22,758 nt of DNA from Nocardioidaceae bacterium (GTDB lineage: Bacteria > Actinomycetota > Actinomycetes > Propionibacteriales > Nocardioidaceae): positions 1-22,758 of the forward strand of contig JACJWW010000020.1 of assembly GCA_020636935.1 (NCBI GenBank). Direction: 5' to 3'. The notes under the pieces were generated by a model. The model made no database searches. It was not told the DNA's origin and saw only the letters and a list, made by a program, of their open reading frames with translations. Position 1 is the stretch's first letter. Each line of letters begins with the position of its first letter. Both the position numbers and the translations under genes were made by a program. Shown here piece by piece: positions 21,895-22,758 of this stretch.

Positions 21895-22554
21895 CTAGTC
21901 GCCCTCAGGCATCCAGTTCTTCTTGGCCACCAGCAGGCCGTCGCCGACGGGCAACAACACCGGTGTCAGGGTGTCGTCTGCCTGGATCTGCTCGAGGAGA
22001 TCCCTGATGGCGAGCGTCTCGGGATCTCGCTGTGCCGGATCAGCCACTTGGTCATGCCACAAGGCGTTGTCGAAGACGAGTACGCCACCAGGTCTCAGCA
22101 GACGTCTGGCTTCGCTCAGATAGGCGGCATATTCGTGCTTGTCGCCATCGCAGAAGACGATGTCGTAGTGGCCGTCAGTCAGCCGGGGGAGTACGTCGAG
22201 TGCTGCGCCTGCAATCAAGCGTGACCGTTGTGCTGGGATGCCGGCCTCGTTGAATGTCTCTCTGGCGCGTCGCTGGTGCTCGGCTTCGGTGTCCACGGAG
22301 GTCAAGACGCCGTCTGAGCGCATGCCACGCAGGATCCAGAGGCCGGAAACGCCGGTGCCGGTGCCTACTTCGACCACCGCGCGGGCATCAAGCACGGACG
22401 CCAAGAAGCGCAGCGTCGCTCCAGCGCCCGCTCCGATTGGGGTCACGCCGACTTCTTCGGCACGAGCGCGTGCGGCGGCGATGATCTCATCTTCAGCGAC
22501 ATAGGACTCGCTGAAACTCCAGGTTGCGGGCTTGGGGGCGGTTGGATTGCTGAT
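21895..22554 (-). CDS. O-methyltransferase, SAM-dependent (non-canonical start likely)
   Basis: A class I methyltransferase of the family next to sigE in mycobacteria (Rv1220c, from memory). Motif I is VVEVGTGTGVSGLWIL, followed by LTSVDTEAEHQ, ALDVLPRL, YDIVFCDGDKHEY, LLRPGGVLVFDNALWH and LLPVGDGLLVAKK. The first canonical start is GTG at 22446, giving only 183 residues. The frame is open further upstream and reads ATWSFSESYVAEDEIIAAAR and then ARAEEVGVTP, the normal N-terminal helix of the family. No ATG, GTG or TTG exists back to the in-frame stop. ATC at 22554, 6 nt after AGGAG, gives 219 residues, the usual length. The substrate is unknown. Confidence 0.88.
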   Translation of the reverse strand: MSNPTAPKPATWSFSESYVAEDEIIAAARARAEEVGVTPIGAGAGATLRFLASVLDARAVVEVGTGTGVSGLWILRGMRSDGVLTSVDTEAEHQRRARETFNEAGIPAQRSRLIAGAALDVLPRLTDGHYDIVFCDGDKHEYAAYLSEARRLLRPGGVLVFDNALWHDQVADPAQRDPETLAIRDLLEQIQADDTLTPVLLPVGDGLLVAKKNWMPEGD

Positions 22555-22565
22555 GGCCGGCTCCT
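22552..22565 (-). promoter_or_regulatory. Ribosome-binding site and putative AUC start of the O-methyltransferase
   Basis: On the minus strand AGGAG (22561-22565) is followed by a 6-nt spacer and ATC (22552-22554). The spacing is ideal for initiation and the downstream codons are in frame with the conserved protein. An ordinary start codon is missing at this place. Confidence 0.5.
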
Positions 22566-22617
22566 GAGTTGGTTGCCGACCTGGACTGTCGACAAATTGA
22601 TTGCTTGATCAACAAAA

Positions 22618-22646
22618 ACCCTACCCTTGGGGCTGTCGGGAACAAT
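22618..22646 (-). promoter_or_regulatory. Putative O-methyltransferase promoter
   Basis: On the minus strand TAGGGT (22618-22623) forms the -10, and ATTGTT or TTGTTC (about 22640-22646) a weak -35 at 16-17 bp. The leader would be about 55 nt and carries the AGGAG site. Its -35 overlaps the ECF-type -35 on the other strand. Confidence 0.45.
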
Positions 22647-22664
22647 CCGACACGCAGGCTCGTT
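22639..22664 (+). promoter_or_regulatory. ECF-sigma-type promoter GGAAC-N18-GTT
   Basis: GGAAC (22639-22643) and CGTT (22661-22664) are separated so that GGAAC-N18-GTT results. This fits the actinobacterial SigR/SigH/SigE promoter consensus (GGAAt-N18-GTT). It faces right, toward a gene starting at or after the window edge. By synteny with M. tuberculosis that gene would be sigE-like, which would make this an autoregulated promoter. Confidence 0.55.
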
Positions 22665-22737
22665 GAGCTCTGCGAAAGCCGGTCAGTCTCACATGAAAAA
22701 TAGGCTCGCTGCTCAGCGGGCTCTCAGGTGTGGCTCA

Positions 22738-22752
22738 TAACGTGGAGAAATG
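22738..22752 (+). promoter_or_regulatory. Possible -10 box and start codon of the next gene
   Basis: TAACGT (22738-22743), a 6-nt spacer GGAGAA and ATG (22750-22752) repeat the leaderless pattern. Only three codons (ATG TTG CCC) are inside the window, so neither the gene nor its product can be identified. From 22665 to here I see only a small GC hairpin (22704-22721) and a 15-codon open frame at 22693. Confidence 0.3.
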
Positions 22753-22758
22753 TTGCCC

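Noticed and set aside
22693..22740. 15-codon frame MKNRLAAQRALRCGS as a leader peptide downstream of the ECF-type promoter
   Set aside because: It has no Shine-Dalgarno and is short enough to be chance; it is worth revisiting only if the next gene proves to be attenuated.
1..22758. CRISPR arrays, insertion sequences, tRNA/rRNA genes, toxin-antitoxin or defence modules
   Set aside because: No array of spaced repeats, transposase, cloverleaf or defence-type domain was found; gaps between genes are short and most of the genes are conserved actinobacterial core genes.

Overview
The window is a 22.8-kb stretch of chromosomal core DNA from an actinomycete (Actinomycetota). The evidence is a mycothiol gene (mshB), an Rv0428c-type acetyltransferase, actinobacterial-type DapC and DapD, DUF3117, DUF6542, a small DivIVA-domain protein and moderately high GC content. 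From memory, the gene order follows the Mycobacterium tuberculosis order ychF / DUF6542 / lytB2 / xseA-xseB, and then mshB / fdxC / dapC-like / dapD / dapE / LOG / DUF3117 / O-methyltransferase / sigE. I cannot name the genus; Propionibacteriales is a guess. I saw no insertion sequence, phage, CRISPR array, tRNA or rRNA.

Layout. At 1-6386 lie ychF (cut by the left edge), xth, rmuC, a DUF6542 membrane protein, the ispH-yciO pair on the minus strand, and the xseA-xseB exonuclease VII operon. At 6411-9745 is a MacB/FtsX-type ABC exporter (ATPase plus a large permease). At 9785-11471 a RimJ-like acetyltransferase overlaps an Old Yellow Enzyme-type oxidoreductase. At 11528-13827 are mshB, a convergent GNAT gene and a divergent seven-iron ferredoxin. 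At 13827-19652 is a cell-wall precursor block: dapC, then dapD with a lysozyme-like secreted protein on the minus strand, then dapE-LOG-DivIVA-M14 amidase as one tightly packed plus-strand operon. At 19725-21878 are DUF3117, a strong hairpin, pepA and a small unknown protein. At 21895-22758 are an O-methyltransferase and a divergent promoter that looks ECF-sigma dependent, facing a gene beyond the right edge (probably sigE-like).

How the genes work together. DapD, DapC and DapE are the three succinylase-branch enzymes of diaminopimelate synthesis. They sit beside two putative extracytoplasmic wall enzymes and a DivIVA-domain protein, so wall precursor supply, wall turnover and growth-site organisation are genetically linked here. 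XseA/XseB, Xth and RmuC form a DNA-maintenance group.

The most interesting signals are regulatory. (1) Most operon-first genes have a TAnnnT -10 box exactly 6-7 nt before the start codon, the signature of leaderless transcripts. The boxes also help fix several starts. (2) dapC and the O-methyltransferase both continue, in frame and with family-typical sequence, upstream of their first ATG/GTG/TTG. Each has an ATC codon 6-7 nt after an AGGA motif and no other good start, so both may initiate at AUC. (3) Three TGGCGC repeats spaced exactly one helical turn apart sit in the DUF3117 promoter. (4) A GGAAC-N18-GTT promoter overlaps the opposing O-methyltransferase promoter. No clearly novel multi-gene system was found.
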